Source: JBOEGW01 sp050633625 (GTDB taxonomy: Bacteria > Pseudomonadota > Alphaproteobacteria > Rhodobacterales > Rhodobacteraceae). Taken from it: a DNA stretch of 64,000 nucleotides. Below the pieces are notes generated by a model. That model did no database searches and was not told the origin of the DNA. It saw nothing but the letters and a program-made list of their open reading frames with translations. The stretch spans positions 62,001-126,000 of the forward strand of contig JBOEGW010000006.1 in the NCBI GenBank assembly GCA_050633625.1, written 5' to 3'. This document shows, piece after piece, positions 1 to 8,307 of this stretch. Numbering within the stretch: position 1 is the first letter of the stretch; each line of letters starts with the position of its first letter. A program made the translations under genes and the position numbers.

Positions 1-968
1 CATCTGGCGATACCGGCTCGGCGGCGATTGAGGCCTTTCGCGGGCTTGAAAATGTTGATGTCTTCATTCTGTTTCCCCACGGGCGGGTGTCTGACGTTCA
101 GCGCCGGCAGATGACGACTCCGGTTGAGAAAAATGTGCACGCTTTAGCGCTGGACGGCGATTTTGACGATTGTCAGGCGCGGCTCAAAGACATGTTCAAT
201 GATTTCGAATTCCGCGATGAGGTTGCGCTTGCTGGGGTGAACTCGATCAATTGGGCGCGGGTTTTGGCGCAGGTTGTCTATTATTTCACTGCCGCTGTGA
301 GCCTCGGTGCGCCGCATCGCAAGGTGAGCTTTACTGTGCCAACTGGCAATTTTGGCGATATTTTCGCGGGCTATATCGCGCGCCAGATGGGGTTGCCGAT
401 TGAGAAGCTGGTGATTGCCACGAACCAAAATGACATTCTGCATCGCACACTGGAAACAGGGGCCTATACCAAATCCGGCGTGACCCCCTCGATCAGCCCG
501 TCGATGGATATTCAGGTGTCCTCGAACTTTGAGCGGGCGTTGTTTGATGCCTATGGGCGCGATGGAGAGGCTGTTGCTGCGCAGATGGGCGATCTGGCGG
601 AGGGTGGTTTTTTGATCAGCCAAGGTGCAATTGACTGGTTGCGGGGGGAATTTGCGTCCGGGCGGGCCTCGGAAGAAGAAACCAAAGCGACAATCAAACA
701 GGTTTGGCAGGAGTCGGGCGAAGTGTTGTGCCCGCATTCCGCAGTTGGCGCGAAGGTCGCGGGCGAACATCTTGGGGCGGTGCCGATGGTGACCTTGGCC
801 ACGGCGCATCCGGCGAAGTTTCCGGCTGCTGTGAAAGAGGCCTGTGGCAAAGACAGCCCGCTGCCCAACCGGATGGCGGATTTGTTTGATCGCGAGGAAC
901 GCGTCACGCGCGTGCCCAATGATCTGACAGCCCTTGAAACGCTTATTCGTGGGCAGGTTGGCCGTTGA
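1..968 (+). CDS. thrC: Threonine synthase, 5' end outside window
   Basis: PLP enzyme that converts O-phosphohomoserine to threonine, the last step of threonine synthesis. The frame is open from base 3 and reads SGDTGSAAIEAF at once, matching the conserved phosphate-binding SGDTGxAA segment. About 321 C-terminal residues are visible; the PLP lysine lies upstream. Other family signatures are VPTGNFGDIFAGY and the ending in ATAHPAKFP. A Met at base 87 is internal and is not the start. The stop TGA overlaps the TTG start of the next gene by three bases (TTGA). hom and lysC, also of threonine synthesis, are in this window but not in the same operon. Confidence 0.95.
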   Translation, partial: SGDTGSAAIEAFRGLENVDVFILFPHGRVSDVQRRQMTTPVEKNVHALALDGDFDDCQARLKDMFNDFEFRDEVALAGVNSINWARVLAQVVYYFTAAVSLGAPHRKVSFTVPTGNFGDIFAGYIARQMGLPIEKLVIATNQNDILHRTLETGAYTKSGVTPSISPSMDIQVSSNFERALFDAYGRDGEAVAAQMGDLAEGGFLISQGAIDWLRGEFASGRASEEETKATIKQVWQESGEVLCPHSAVGAKVAGEHLGAVPMVTLATAHPAKFPAAVKEACGKDSPLPNRMADLFDREERVTRVPNDLTALETLIRGQVGR

Positions 969-2224
969 GCACTGAACTTACAACGCTGTCGAACGGCTTT
1001 CGCATCGTCACGGAACATATGCCGGGGCTTGAGTCCGCGTCGATCGGGATTTGGGTTACGGCGGGGGGGCGCCATGAGCGGGCTGAGCAAAACGGCATCG
1101 CGCATTTCCTTGAACATATGGCCTTTAAGGGCACAACCACGCGCAGCCCGTTGCAGATCGCGGAGGTGCTTGAGGATGTTGGCGGATATCTGAACGCATA
1201 TACATCGCGAGAGGTGACGGCCTATTATGCGCGGGTGTTGCGCGAGGATGTGGCCCTGGCCTTTGATGTGATTTCCGACATCATTTTGAACCCGGTGTTT
1301 GACGCTCGTGAGATTGAGGTTGAACGCGGTGTGATCTTGCAGGAGATCGGGCAAGCCTTTGATACGCCAGACGATATTGTGTTTGACTGGCTGCAAGAGG
1401 CGGCGTTTCCCGATCAGCCTATGGGGCGTTCCATACTCGGTCCTGCTGAGCGGGTCAGTGCCTTTGGCCGTGAGGATTTGGCAGGGTTTGTTGCCGAGCA
1501 TTACGGGCCAGAACGGATGATTTTGTCGGCCGCCGGAGCTGTGGATCATGAGGCGCTTGTGCGCCTTGCTGAGGCGCGCTTTGGCCAAATGGCGCGGCGC
1601 AAATCCAGCATCATCGCGCCTGCGGCCTTTATCGGCGGTGAGCACAAAGAGCTTAAATCACTCGAACAGGTTCACTTCTCGCTGGGGCTTGAGGGGCCGG
1701 ATTACCGGGATGACGCGATTTATACGGCGCAGGTTTATGCCAATGCGCTTGGGGGCGGGATGTCGTCGCGGTTGTTCCAAGAGGTGCGCGAGAAACGCGG
1801 GCTTTGTTATTCGATCTATGCGCAAGCGGGGGCCTATTCCGACAGTGGCATGTTGACGATTTATGCTGGGACGTCTGGCGAGGAGATCGGGCCGTTGATG
1901 GCGTTGACCGTAGAGGAGATGCGCCGGGCGGCGATGGATATGACCGATGCGGAGGTGGAGCGCGCGCGCGTGCAAATGAAGGCTGGGTTGCTCATGGGGC
2001 TTGAGGGCGCATCGTCGCGCGCTGAGCGGATTGCGCGTCAGGTGTCCATTTGGGATCGGGTGATCCCATTGGCGGAAACCGTTGAGAAAATCGAAGCTGT
2101 GGATTTGCGCGCGGTGAGTGATTTTGCGCAGGGTATTCTGAGCGCGCAATCGGCGCTTGCGCTTTATGGTCCTGCCGAGCAAGCCCTTGAATTGGCAGAC
2201 GTAAAAGCACGATTGGCGGCGTAA
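965..2224 (+). CDS. M16 family zinc metallopeptidase (processing-peptidase-like)
   Basis: A 419-residue single-unit insulinase/processing-peptidase homologue. The inverted zinc motif HFLEH is at residues 47-51, and the third ligand fits E127 in VILQEI, the usual HxxEH-x76-E spacing. The C-terminal half holds the inactive-lobe signature, with GGGMSSRLFQEVREKRGLCYS around residues 262-282. The start is TTG at 965, overlapping the thrC stop, so translation is probably coupled to thrC. The next gene starts inside the TAATG at the end. thrC followed by this peptidase and a GNAT gene is an order I recall from other Rhodobacteraceae. There is no signal peptide, so it is probably cytoplasmic. Substrate unknown. 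Confidence 0.9.
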   Translation: MSTELTTLSNGFRIVTEHMPGLESASIGIWVTAGGRHERAEQNGIAHFLEHMAFKGTTTRSPLQIAEVLEDVGGYLNAYTSREVTAYYARVLREDVALAFDVISDIILNPVFDAREIEVERGVILQEIGQAFDTPDDIVFDWLQEAAFPDQPMGRSILGPAERVSAFGREDLAGFVAEHYGPERMILSAAGAVDHEALVRLAEARFGQMARRKSSIIAPAAFIGGEHKELKSLEQVHFSLGLEGPDYRDDAIYTAQVYANALGGGMSSRLFQEVREKRGLCYSIYAQAGAYSDSGMLTIYAGTSGEEIGPLMALTVEEMRRAAMDMTDAEVERARVQMKAGLLMGLEGASSRAERIARQVSIWDRVIPLAETVEKIEAVDLRAVSDFAQGILSAQSALALYGPAEQALELADVKARLAA

Positions 2225-2808
2225 TGCTTGGGCGCAGCAAGAAGGTTTTGATCGAGACTGAACGCCTTGTGATGCGCCCGCTTCAGCACAGTGATTTTCG
2301 CGGATGGAGCACGGTGCGCCATCAAAGCCAAGGGTTCTTGACGCCGTGGGAGCCGACCTGGGCCGAGGATCATTTGAGCCGAAAAAGCTTTTCCAATCGG
2401 GTGTATTGGTCGAACCGCGCTGTGGCCCAAGGCACGGCGGTGCCATTGGTCATGGTGCGCAAACAAGATGGCGTGCTTGTTGGCTCGATCACCCTTGATA
2501 ACATCCGGCGCGGGCCGTCTCAGGCGGCCACGGTGGGCTATTGGATCGGGGCGCCATTTGCGCGACAGGGGTTCATGCGCGAGGGTTTGGCGGCCATGCT
2601 GGAGCATGCTTTTAGCGACATGGGGTTGAGCCGGCTTGAGGCGGGATGCTTACCGGAAAACGCTGCGTCGCGCGGTGTTTTGGAGAAAGTTGGTTTCAAA
2701 TATGAGGGGGTGGCGCAGGCTTACCTTCAGATCAATGGGCGGTGGCGCAACCATGTGCTTTATGCGGCTTTGCGTCTGGACCGGCGCGGCAAGACCGACG
2801 CGGGCTAG
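2224..2808 (+). CDS. GNAT family N-acetyltransferase (RimJ/RimL type)
   Basis: A 194-residue acetyl-CoA-dependent acetyltransferase of the RimJ/RimL subgroup. It opens with IETERLVMRPLQHSDF, the usual first strand and loop. It carries the acetyl-CoA segment GYWIGAPFARQGFMREGL near residues 100-117 and ends with NAASRGVLEKVGFKYEGVAQAYLQINGRW, the RimJ C-terminal pattern. It probably acetylates a protein N-terminus or a small amine; the substrate cannot be read from sequence. The start codon shares one base with the stop of the M16 peptidase (TAATG), so this is the third gene of a coupled thrC-peptidase-GNAT operon. A palindromic repeat follows directly. Confidence 0.88.
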   Translation: MLGRSKKVLIETERLVMRPLQHSDFRGWSTVRHQSQGFLTPWEPTWAEDHLSRKSFSNRVYWSNRAVAQGTAVPLVMVRKQDGVLVGSITLDNIRRGPSQAATVGYWIGAPFARQGFMREGLAAMLEHAFSDMGLSRLEAGCLPENAASRGVLEKVGFKYEGVAQAYLQINGRWRNHVLYAALRLDRRGKTDAG

Positions 2809-2810
2809 GA

Positions 2811-2848
2811 TTCTTGCCTCCGGCGGAGGTATTTTTGAACCAAAGAAG
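2811..2848 (+). repeat. Intergenic repeat with palindrome, copy A
   Basis: CCTCCG-G-CGGAGG (2817-2829) is followed by TATTTTTGAACCAAAGAAG. The same block occurs almost unchanged in reverse orientation at 21673-21704, and in variant form at 55372-55399, 35283-35312 and, more weakly, 58593-58615 and 41503-41535. Here it lies just after the end of the GNAT operon, so the palindrome plus T-run may act as a terminator. Confidence 0.75.
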
Positions 2849-2897
2849 CCGAGTGTGCGGGCTTGCTTGACCGCTGATTTGCTGCCATTTCAAGTGC

Positions 2898-4310
2898 ATG
2901 ACATCTTTGACCCCAGCCGATAGCGCTTTTGAAGCGCGTTTGCGTGCAGTGGTGCCTGAGGCGGCGTTTCGGCCATTGACGGCGCGCTATCTGGAGGAGC
3001 CACGCGGGCTGTTTTTTGGCCAAGGCGGGCTGTTGGTTGCGCCTGCGACTATCGAGGAAGTGGCGGCGGTGATCCGTGCTGCCAATGGGGCGCGCGTGGG
3101 GGTTGTGCCCTATGGGGGCGGTACCGGGTTGGTCGGCGGACAGGTGATGGGGGCGGGTCCGGCGCCTGTCATTTTATCGCTGGAACGGATGGATAAAATT
3201 CGGTCAATTCATCCAAGCGAGAACGTGCTGATCGCGGAGGCGGGCGCGATTTTGGCGGATGTGCAGCAGGCGGCGGAACAGGCGGATCGGTTGTTTCCCT
3301 TATCTCTTGCATCAGAAGGGAGTGCGCGTGTTGGTGGAGCGCTTTCGACAAATGCGGGAGGTGTGAACGTGTTGCGCTATGGCAATGCGCGCGAGCTGTG
3401 TTTGGGGCTTGAGGCGGTGTTGCCGGATGGGACGATTTGGCACGGGCTTCGGCGGCTGCGCAAAGACAACACGGGCTATGATTTGCGTGGACTGATGGTG
3501 GGAGCAGAAGGCTCGCTCGGGGTGATTACGGCGGCGAGTTTGCGTTTGTTTGCGCGCCCGCAGGTGCAGGCTTGTGCTTTGATGGAAGTGGTGTCGCCGG
3601 ACGCGGCGCTTGAGTTTTTGGCGATGGCGCGCCGTGACGTTGGCGAGGCGATCAGCGCCTTTGAATTGTTGTCGCGGCAGGGTCTTGAGTTTTTGGCTGA
3701 GACGGGTTGTGAGGCGCGGTGCCCCCTGACGCCACTCCCGGAATGGTCGGTCTTGGTTGATCTTGGTTTGGGGGCGCAGGCGGATGGCGAGGGCACGCTC
3801 TTGGCGCTTTATGAGGCGGGCGTTGCGGCCGGGGTGTTGCGGGGTGGGGTCGTTGCAAGCTCACAGGCGCAACGGGTGGCGCTTTGGGCGATGCGCGAGA
3901 TGATCCCACAGGCCAACCGGCGTATTGGCGCGATTTCATCGCATGATATTTCGCTGCCCTTGTCGGCCATTCCCGACTTCCTCAAACGGGGGGCGCAGCT
4001 GGTCGCGGCGCTTGGCGGGTTTCGCATCAATGCGTTTGGCCATTTGGGTGATGGGAATTTGCACTACAATGTGTTTCCGCCAAAAGGGGCAAGCAAGGCG
4101 GATTTCGCATCACAGCGCGCGGAGATCGCCGGGCGTATTTATGATCTTGTGGCGGACTATGACGGGTCGTTTTCGGCGGAACACGGTATTGGGCGGCTCA
4201 AGGTGGCGGATTTGGCGCGGCTTGGCGATCCTGCCAAATTGGCGGCGATGCGGGCCATCAAGACAGCGTTTGATCCCAATGGAATCATGAATCCCGGTGT
4301 GATGCTTTAA
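2898..4310 (+). CDS. FAD-binding oxidase, GlcD / D-2-hydroxyacid dehydrogenase type
   Basis: A 470-residue flavoprotein of the vanillyl-alcohol-oxidase fold. The N-terminal FAD domain shows PYGGGTGLVGGQV (about 74-86), STNAGGVNVLRYGNARE (about 150-166) and GAEGSLGVIT. The C-terminal FAD-oxidase domain shows HLGDGNLHYNVFPPKG and SAEHGIGRLK, the metal and substrate site of D-2-hydroxyglutarate, D-lactate and glycolate dehydrogenases. It therefore probably oxidises a D-2-hydroxyacid; which one is uncertain. The ATG at 2898 lies 90 bases after the preceding gene. The last four bases overlap the end of the convergent DUF1444 gene. Confidence 0.88.
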   Translation: MTSLTPADSAFEARLRAVVPEAAFRPLTARYLEEPRGLFFGQGGLLVAPATIEEVAAVIRAANGARVGVVPYGGGTGLVGGQVMGAGPAPVILSLERMDKIRSIHPSENVLIAEAGAILADVQQAAEQADRLFPLSLASEGSARVGGALSTNAGGVNVLRYGNARELCLGLEAVLPDGTIWHGLRRLRKDNTGYDLRGLMVGAEGSLGVITAASLRLFARPQVQACALMEVVSPDAALEFLAMARRDVGEAISAFELLSRQGLEFLAETGCEARCPLTPLPEWSVLVDLGLGAQADGEGTLLALYEAGVAAGVLRGGVVASSQAQRVALWAMREMIPQANRRIGAISSHDISLPLSAIPDFLKRGAQLVAALGGFRINAFGHLGDGNLHYNVFPPKGASKADFASQRAEIAGRIYDLVADYDGSFSAEHGIGRLKVADLARLGDPAKLAAMRAIKTAFDPNGIMNPGVML

Positions 4311-5158
4311 CGGATGGTTTCCCAGCTGCGACCGTTCCATTTTATGGGCGCGCGCGAAATTGGGTATTGCATGTTGTCTTGGTTTTTTGCCGTGAGGTCT
4401 TCCATTTTTTGCAACATGCCCGGCGTTTCGATATCGGTGAAAATGACAACGTCGCGCGCCGCAATGATCGCGCCGATTGTCCCAAGCTCAACGTCAAGGT
4501 GGCTCCAAAACTCCGGCACCAAAAGGAGCGAGCTTTCAAAGGTGCCGTCCAAAATCGGTAAGAAAATCCCGTTGCCTTCGATCCGCGGATGCCATTGCAT
4601 TTTTGTCGCGTTTTGAACGGCAAGCTTGTGCAAATCCACGGGCGTCAGGCCCAGGGTTTTAAGGTCTGTGTCGTTCAAATAGGCGAGGTGGGTCGGTAAA
4701 TCTTGAACGTAAAACACCCGCATATCCGCCAAAAATGGGCGCGATACCAGTTGCATCGCATCGGTGTTTGTGGCGAAGGAGGCGTGGCGGATCACCGGCA
4801 GGATCCGGGCTTTTGACAAGGTGGTTGGCGAGTCAAACATGCCTTGGATCGTCGCGACAAAATTGTCCAGAATGGCTTGGCGCTCGGTGTCGGTTTCGGC
4901 GTTTTGAAGTCGGGGATGGAGGTTGTCGATGAAGCTCTTTCCGGCAGCGACCTCTGCGCCCTCTGAGCGCCGAAAATAGGTGATTGAGCGATCTTTTGGG
5001 TCGGTTTCAACGCGGGTTATGGCGTCGATTTTCAAAAGCGCAGTTTCGAGGGCTTTGAGGGTGTCGGCATCGGAGCGCGGCATGGCCATCTCAGCCAAAC
5101 CTGTGATCGGGTGCGCAAGGCAAAGGAAGAGGGCAATGAGGCGAATGATGCGAAACAT
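4307..5158 (-). CDS. DUF1444 family (YtpQ-like) exported protein
   Basis: A 283-residue protein whose core resembles DUF1444/YtpQ of unknown function. ILPVIRHASFA (about 120-130) and a C-terminal DVVIFTDIETPGMLQKM correspond to the conserved IYPVIRSxSF and DVLILADI blocks. Unlike the Bacillus proteins it begins with MFRIIRLIALFLCLAHPITGLAEM, a probable signal peptide cleaved near residue 22. It is therefore predicted to be periplasmic. It is monocistronic or distal to apt, with a strong hairpin between it and apt, and it converges on the FAD oxidase. Function unknown. Confidence 0.75.
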   Translation of the reverse strand: MFRIIRLIALFLCLAHPITGLAEMAMPRSDADTLKALETALLKIDAITRVETDPKDRSITYFRRSEGAEVAAGKSFIDNLHPRLQNAETDTERQAILDNFVATIQGMFDSPTTLSKARILPVIRHASFATNTDAMQLVSRPFLADMRVFYVQDLPTHLAYLNDTDLKTLGLTPVDLHKLAVQNATKMQWHPRIEGNGIFLPILDGTFESSLLLVPEFWSHLDVELGTIGAIIAARDVVIFTDIETPGMLQKMEDLTAKNQDNMQYPISRAPIKWNGRSWETIR

Positions 5159-5221
5159 GCGCCGATGTTAGCAGGCGTTTGGGCCTGTGCGAAGCGCACT
5201 CTCACGAGGTTTGCAAAACGA

Positions 5222-5256
5222 AATAACGCCCCGCCGGGGTGAAGGGCGGGGCGTTT
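5222..5256 (-). terminator. Intrinsic terminator downstream of apt
   Basis: A perfect 10-bp stem ACGCCCCGCC / GGCGGGGCGT (5226-5235 and 5245-5254) encloses a 9-nt loop. On the minus strand the stem is followed by TATTTCGTTTT. It lies between the apt stop and the DUF1444 start. Confidence 0.75.
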
Positions 5257-5369
5257 GCATCGAAAACGTGTGGTATTCGAGTGCACAAGCAGCAGCCCGT
5301 GCTCCCACGGGCTAACTTTGGTTTAGAGCCACAGGCTTACCAATTGGTTAATTAGCTCAACAAAATGCA

Positions 5370-5900
5370 TCACACCCCTTCAAATTCGCAAAGAACATGT
5401 GTTTCGATGCCCATCTCATCGAGCTTTGCGCGCCCGCCGAGGTCAGGAAGATCGACGATGAAGGCGGCGCCGACGATTTCGCCACCGAGGCGTTCGATGA
5501 GTTGAATGCCAGCCGCCGCCGTTCCGCCGGTCGCGAGCAAATCATCGACCACCAGCACCTTGTCGCCCGGCTCAATCGCATCATCGTGGATCTCCATCAC
5601 CGCCTCGCCATATTCCAAAGTATAGGCTTGGCTCAAGGTTGCGCCGGGCAACTTGCCCTTTTTGCGAATTGGCACGAAACCTTTGGTCAATTGATGCGCA
5701 ATGGCGCCGCCGATGATGAAGCCGCGCGCTTCTAATCCGACGATTTTGTCGATGTGTAGGCCCGCGTAGGGGTGCAACATTTGATCAACACACATGCGAA
5801 AGCCCCGTGGGTCAGCAAACAAGGTCGTCACATCGCGAAACATGATCCCTTCATGGGGGAAATCGACGATTGTACGGATGTAATCTTTGACGGATTTCAT
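5370..5900 (-). CDS. apt: Adenine phosphoribosyltransferase
   Basis: Purine salvage: adenine + PRPP gives AMP + PPi, in the cytoplasm. The 176-residue protein begins MKSVKDYIRTIVDFPHEGI, and the PRPP-binding motif is VLVVDDLLATGGT near residues 120-132. A frame extension upstream exists but has no homology and would overlap the neighbour. The ATG at 5900 follows AAAGGACTGACCCC, a usable ribosome site, and lies only four bases after the DUF2927 stop, so the two are cotranscribed. mtnP in the next upstream group also feeds adenine salvage, because MTA phosphorylase releases adenine. Confidence 0.96.
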   Translation of the reverse strand: MKSVKDYIRTIVDFPHEGIMFRDVTTLFADPRGFRMCVDQMLHPYAGLHIDKIVGLEARGFIIGGAIAHQLTKGFVPIRKKGKLPGATLSQAYTLEYGEAVMEIHDDAIEPGDKVLVVDDLLATGGTAAAGIQLIERLGGEIVGAAFIVDLPDLGGRAKLDEMGIETHVLCEFEGV

Positions 5901-5904
5901 GGGG

Positions 5905-6576
5905 TCAGTCCTTTGCGTAATGGTGTCGCAGCGCCAGAATGTCCTGCGCGCCAAGGGTCTTTCGCGCGTTTGAATCTTGCGAGAAAATGGAGCGCTCATC
6001 GTAGTAGGGATTGCGAATATCTGTCATTAAACCAAGGGCTTGGGACAGTTCTTCTAGCATGACGCTCTCATAGGCGCGAATTTGTAGAGTTGTCGAAAAC
6101 ACCACGGCGACGCGCTTGATTGTGTTGGTGTTGGCATCAAACAAGATCCGCGTTGACGCCCCGCCCAAGCGCGAGCCATCCACGCCTTTGATGCCGGTCC
6201 CGGCAATTGGCTCGCCGCGTTCAAGGTCGAGGAAAAACAGCTCGATTTCGGCTGTGTCCCCGGCGGGAACTTCCACCAATGTCAGACCAACCTCAGCGCG
6301 GTTTAGCTCTTGGAGCGCGCGGGCGAGGGCGGCTGTAGCGCGGATTTTCTTGCCGCCCAGGTAGGCGGCATCCATTTGGCGAATGGACACCCGCACAGGA
6401 TGCGACACATCCCAACGCACTGAGGGTTTCTGACAGTCTTCTTTGGGCGGGGCAGCGCATGACACGAGCCTATAAAAGGCCTCATCGGAAAGGGCACCTT
6501 CGGTTTGCACGAACTCTTGCGCGCCAGCCGATCCAGCGCCAAGCGCAAGCCCGAACAAAAAAATGAATAGGCGCAT
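5905..6576 (-). CDS. DUF2927 family exported protein
   Basis: A 223-residue protein with a clear signal peptide (MRLFIFLFGLALGAGSAGAQ, cleavage after residue 20), so periplasmic. The central part ends in SVMLEELSQALGLMTD, the family signature. In metalloprotease-like relatives this helix would carry HExxH; here it is LEELSQ, so no zinc site is present. I chose the ATG at 6576 over an upstream in-frame Met because it gives a normal signal peptide. It is followed after four bases by apt. Function unknown. Confidence 0.72.
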   Translation of the reverse strand: MRLFIFLFGLALGAGSAGAQEFVQTEGALSDEAFYRLVSCAAPPKEDCQKPSVRWDVSHPVRVSIRQMDAAYLGGKKIRATAALARALQELNRAEVGLTLVEVPAGDTAEIELFFLDLERGEPIAGTGIKGVDGSRLGGASTRILFDANTNTIKRVAVVFSTTLQIRAYESVMLEELSQALGLMTDIRNPYYDERSIFSQDSNARKTLGAQDILALRHHYAKD

Positions 6577-6644
6577 GTTGAAGCCCCAGAACGTCAAGGA
6601 TGGTCCCAAATACCATGGGAGGTGCGCGCGCGACAAGGCTGGCG

Positions 6645-7274
6645 TCAGGCGCGTTTGAGGGTGGCGGTGAACACGCCCATGGCGATCAAGGTTGCGCCGC
6701 CAAACCGGCTGAGAGCTGTGAGAACGCGCGGCCGTTTGAGGGCGCCCCGCATGGTGCCTGCGAGGAGCGCATAAAGGAGCGCATTCCCCGCGCCGATCAT
6801 GACGAATGTGGCAATCAGGATCATGAATTGCGGGGCGAGCGCGTGTTCAGGGCGCAGGAACTGCGGCACAAAGGCGATGAAAAAACCGATGGATTTGGGG
6901 TTGAGCGCGGTGACCATGGCCGCGTGCCAAAAGGCGTTTTGGGCTTGAGTATCTGCGCCGGGCCGCGCTTCGTTTGCGGCGTCACTCTTGGCCGGGGCGC
7001 GCAGCATTTTGATGCCGAGATACACAAGATATGCGGCACCGATCCATTTGAGCGTGAGGAAGGCCGCGCTCGACGCCATGATCAAAGCGCCAAGCCCAAG
7101 CAGGGACGCGCTCATGGCGATAAGATCGCCAAGCGCCACGCCAAGCGCGGTTGTGATGGCGACCTGACGCCCGCGCGCCAGCGCATAGGACAAGACAAGC
7201 AGCACCGTGGGGCCGGGAATGATCACAAGAACCGTTGAGGCAAAAACGAAGGTCATCCAAACTTCAAAACTCAT
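6645..7274 (-). CDS. LysE/RhtB family amino-acid exporter
   Basis: A 209-residue inner-membrane protein with about six hydrophobic segments. It begins MSFEVWMTFVFASTVLVIIPGPTVLLVLSYALARGR, containing the conserved PGP near residues 20-22, and has a second signature GLGALIMASSAAF and NPKSIGFFIAFVPQFL. Family members export lysine, homoserine, threonine or related compounds; the substrate here is not readable. Its ATG overlaps the mtnP stop (ATGA, four bases), so it is translationally coupled to MTA phosphorylase. Confidence 0.88.
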   Translation of the reverse strand: MSFEVWMTFVFASTVLVIIPGPTVLLVLSYALARGRQVAITTALGVALGDLIAMSASLLGLGALIMASSAAFLTLKWIGAAYLVYLGIKMLRAPAKSDAANEARPGADTQAQNAFWHAAMVTALNPKSIGFFIAFVPQFLRPEHALAPQFMILIATFVMIGAGNALLYALLAGTMRGALKRPRVLTALSRFGGATLIAMGVFTATLKRA

Positions 7275-8155
7275 GTGTTTTCTCCCAAAACCCGTCCAGC
7301 CACCGCATCCAATTTGGCCAGTAGATGCGGGTCGCGTTTGTCCGGGGCTGTCATGATGGCAAAGTCGAGCGCGTGATCACACCCCGTTTCGCAGGCGGCA
7401 GGCTGAGCTGTGAGCATTTCGGGCAAATGTTCGATAACTGATATTCCATGCGCTGTATTCGCGCCCAAGGTGGCAATGATGTCGGAAATATCTACTTCCC
7501 CGTGTTGCGGGTGCCAGCTGTCATAGTCGGTGATCATCGCGATAGACGCGTAATGCAGCTCCGCTTCGCGCGCGAGTTTGGCTTCTGGCATGTTGGTCAT
7601 GCCAATCACGTCACAGCCCCAAACATCGCGATAGAGCTTGCTTTCAGCAAGGGCCGAAAACTGTGGCCCCTCCATCGCCAGATAGGTGCCGCCCTTGTGC
7701 ACCGTCACGCCAACCTTTTGCGCCGCGTCATAACAGGCCGCTGCAAGACGCTCACAAATCGGGTGCGCGCCAGAAACATGTGCCACGCATCCTGTGCCAA
7801 AAAAGCTCTTTTCGCGCGCAAAAGTTCGGTCAATGAATTGATTTACAATGACAAAATTGCCCGGTGCCATGTCTTCGCGAAACGAGCCACAGGCAGACAG
7901 GCTCACAACATCGGTGACGCCAAGGCGCTTGAGCGCGTCGATATTGGCGCGGTAGGGCACGGTTGAGGGGGCATGAACATGGCCGCGCCCGTGGCGGGGC
8001 AGAAACGCCATTTTCATCCCCTTAATCCGGCCCGTCAAAATCTGATCAGAGGCCTCTCCCCAGGGCGTCTCAACGGTTTGCCAGCGCGTCGCTTCCAGCC
8101 CGTCGATTTCATACAAACCCGAGCCGCCGATGACTCCAATCATTCTTTCCGCCAT
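7271..8155 (-). CDS. mtnP: S-methyl-5'-thioadenosine phosphorylase
   Basis: Phosphorolyses methylthioadenosine to adenine and 5-methylthioribose-1-phosphate (methionine salvage). The 294-residue protein starts MAERMIGVIGGSGLYEIDGLE. Conserved blocks are LPRHGRGH, PYRANIDALK, SLSACGSFRE, MEGPQFSALAES and DVIGMTNMPEAKLAREAELHYA, the purine/MTA site. The ATG at 8155 is preferred; a Met five residues in is also possible. The released adenine can be used by Apt encoded 1.3 kb downstream on the same strand. It overlaps the LysE exporter gene by four bases. Confidence 0.95.
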   Translation of the reverse strand: MAERMIGVIGGSGLYEIDGLEATRWQTVETPWGEASDQILTGRIKGMKMAFLPRHGRGHVHAPSTVPYRANIDALKRLGVTDVVSLSACGSFREDMAPGNFVIVNQFIDRTFAREKSFFGTGCVAHVSGAHPICERLAAACYDAAQKVGVTVHKGGTYLAMEGPQFSALAESKLYRDVWGCDVIGMTNMPEAKLAREAELHYASIAMITDYDSWHPQHGEVDISDIIATLGANTAHGISVIEHLPEMLTAQPAACETGCDHALDFAIMTAPDKRDPHLLAKLDAVAGRVLGENT

Positions 8156-8307
8156 CTCAATGCCTTCCGGTGCCTTTCGCTTCGCGATAAGTGAACCAGC
8201 CCCGCGCCCAGAGGGCAAGACGCATTTCCCATCTGGTCATTTTCGCCATAGGACGGTAGGAGGGGCCGCAAAGGCCCAGATTTTCCACACATTCATGAGG
8301 TGACCCA

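Noticed and set aside
551..1645. 364-codon antisense frame across thrC and the M16 peptidase
   Set aside because: Covers the coding strand of two well supported genes and shows no domain.
5901..5999. N-terminal extension of Apt
   Set aside because: It overlaps the end of the DUF2927 gene and has no homology; the ATG at 5900 has a ribosome site.
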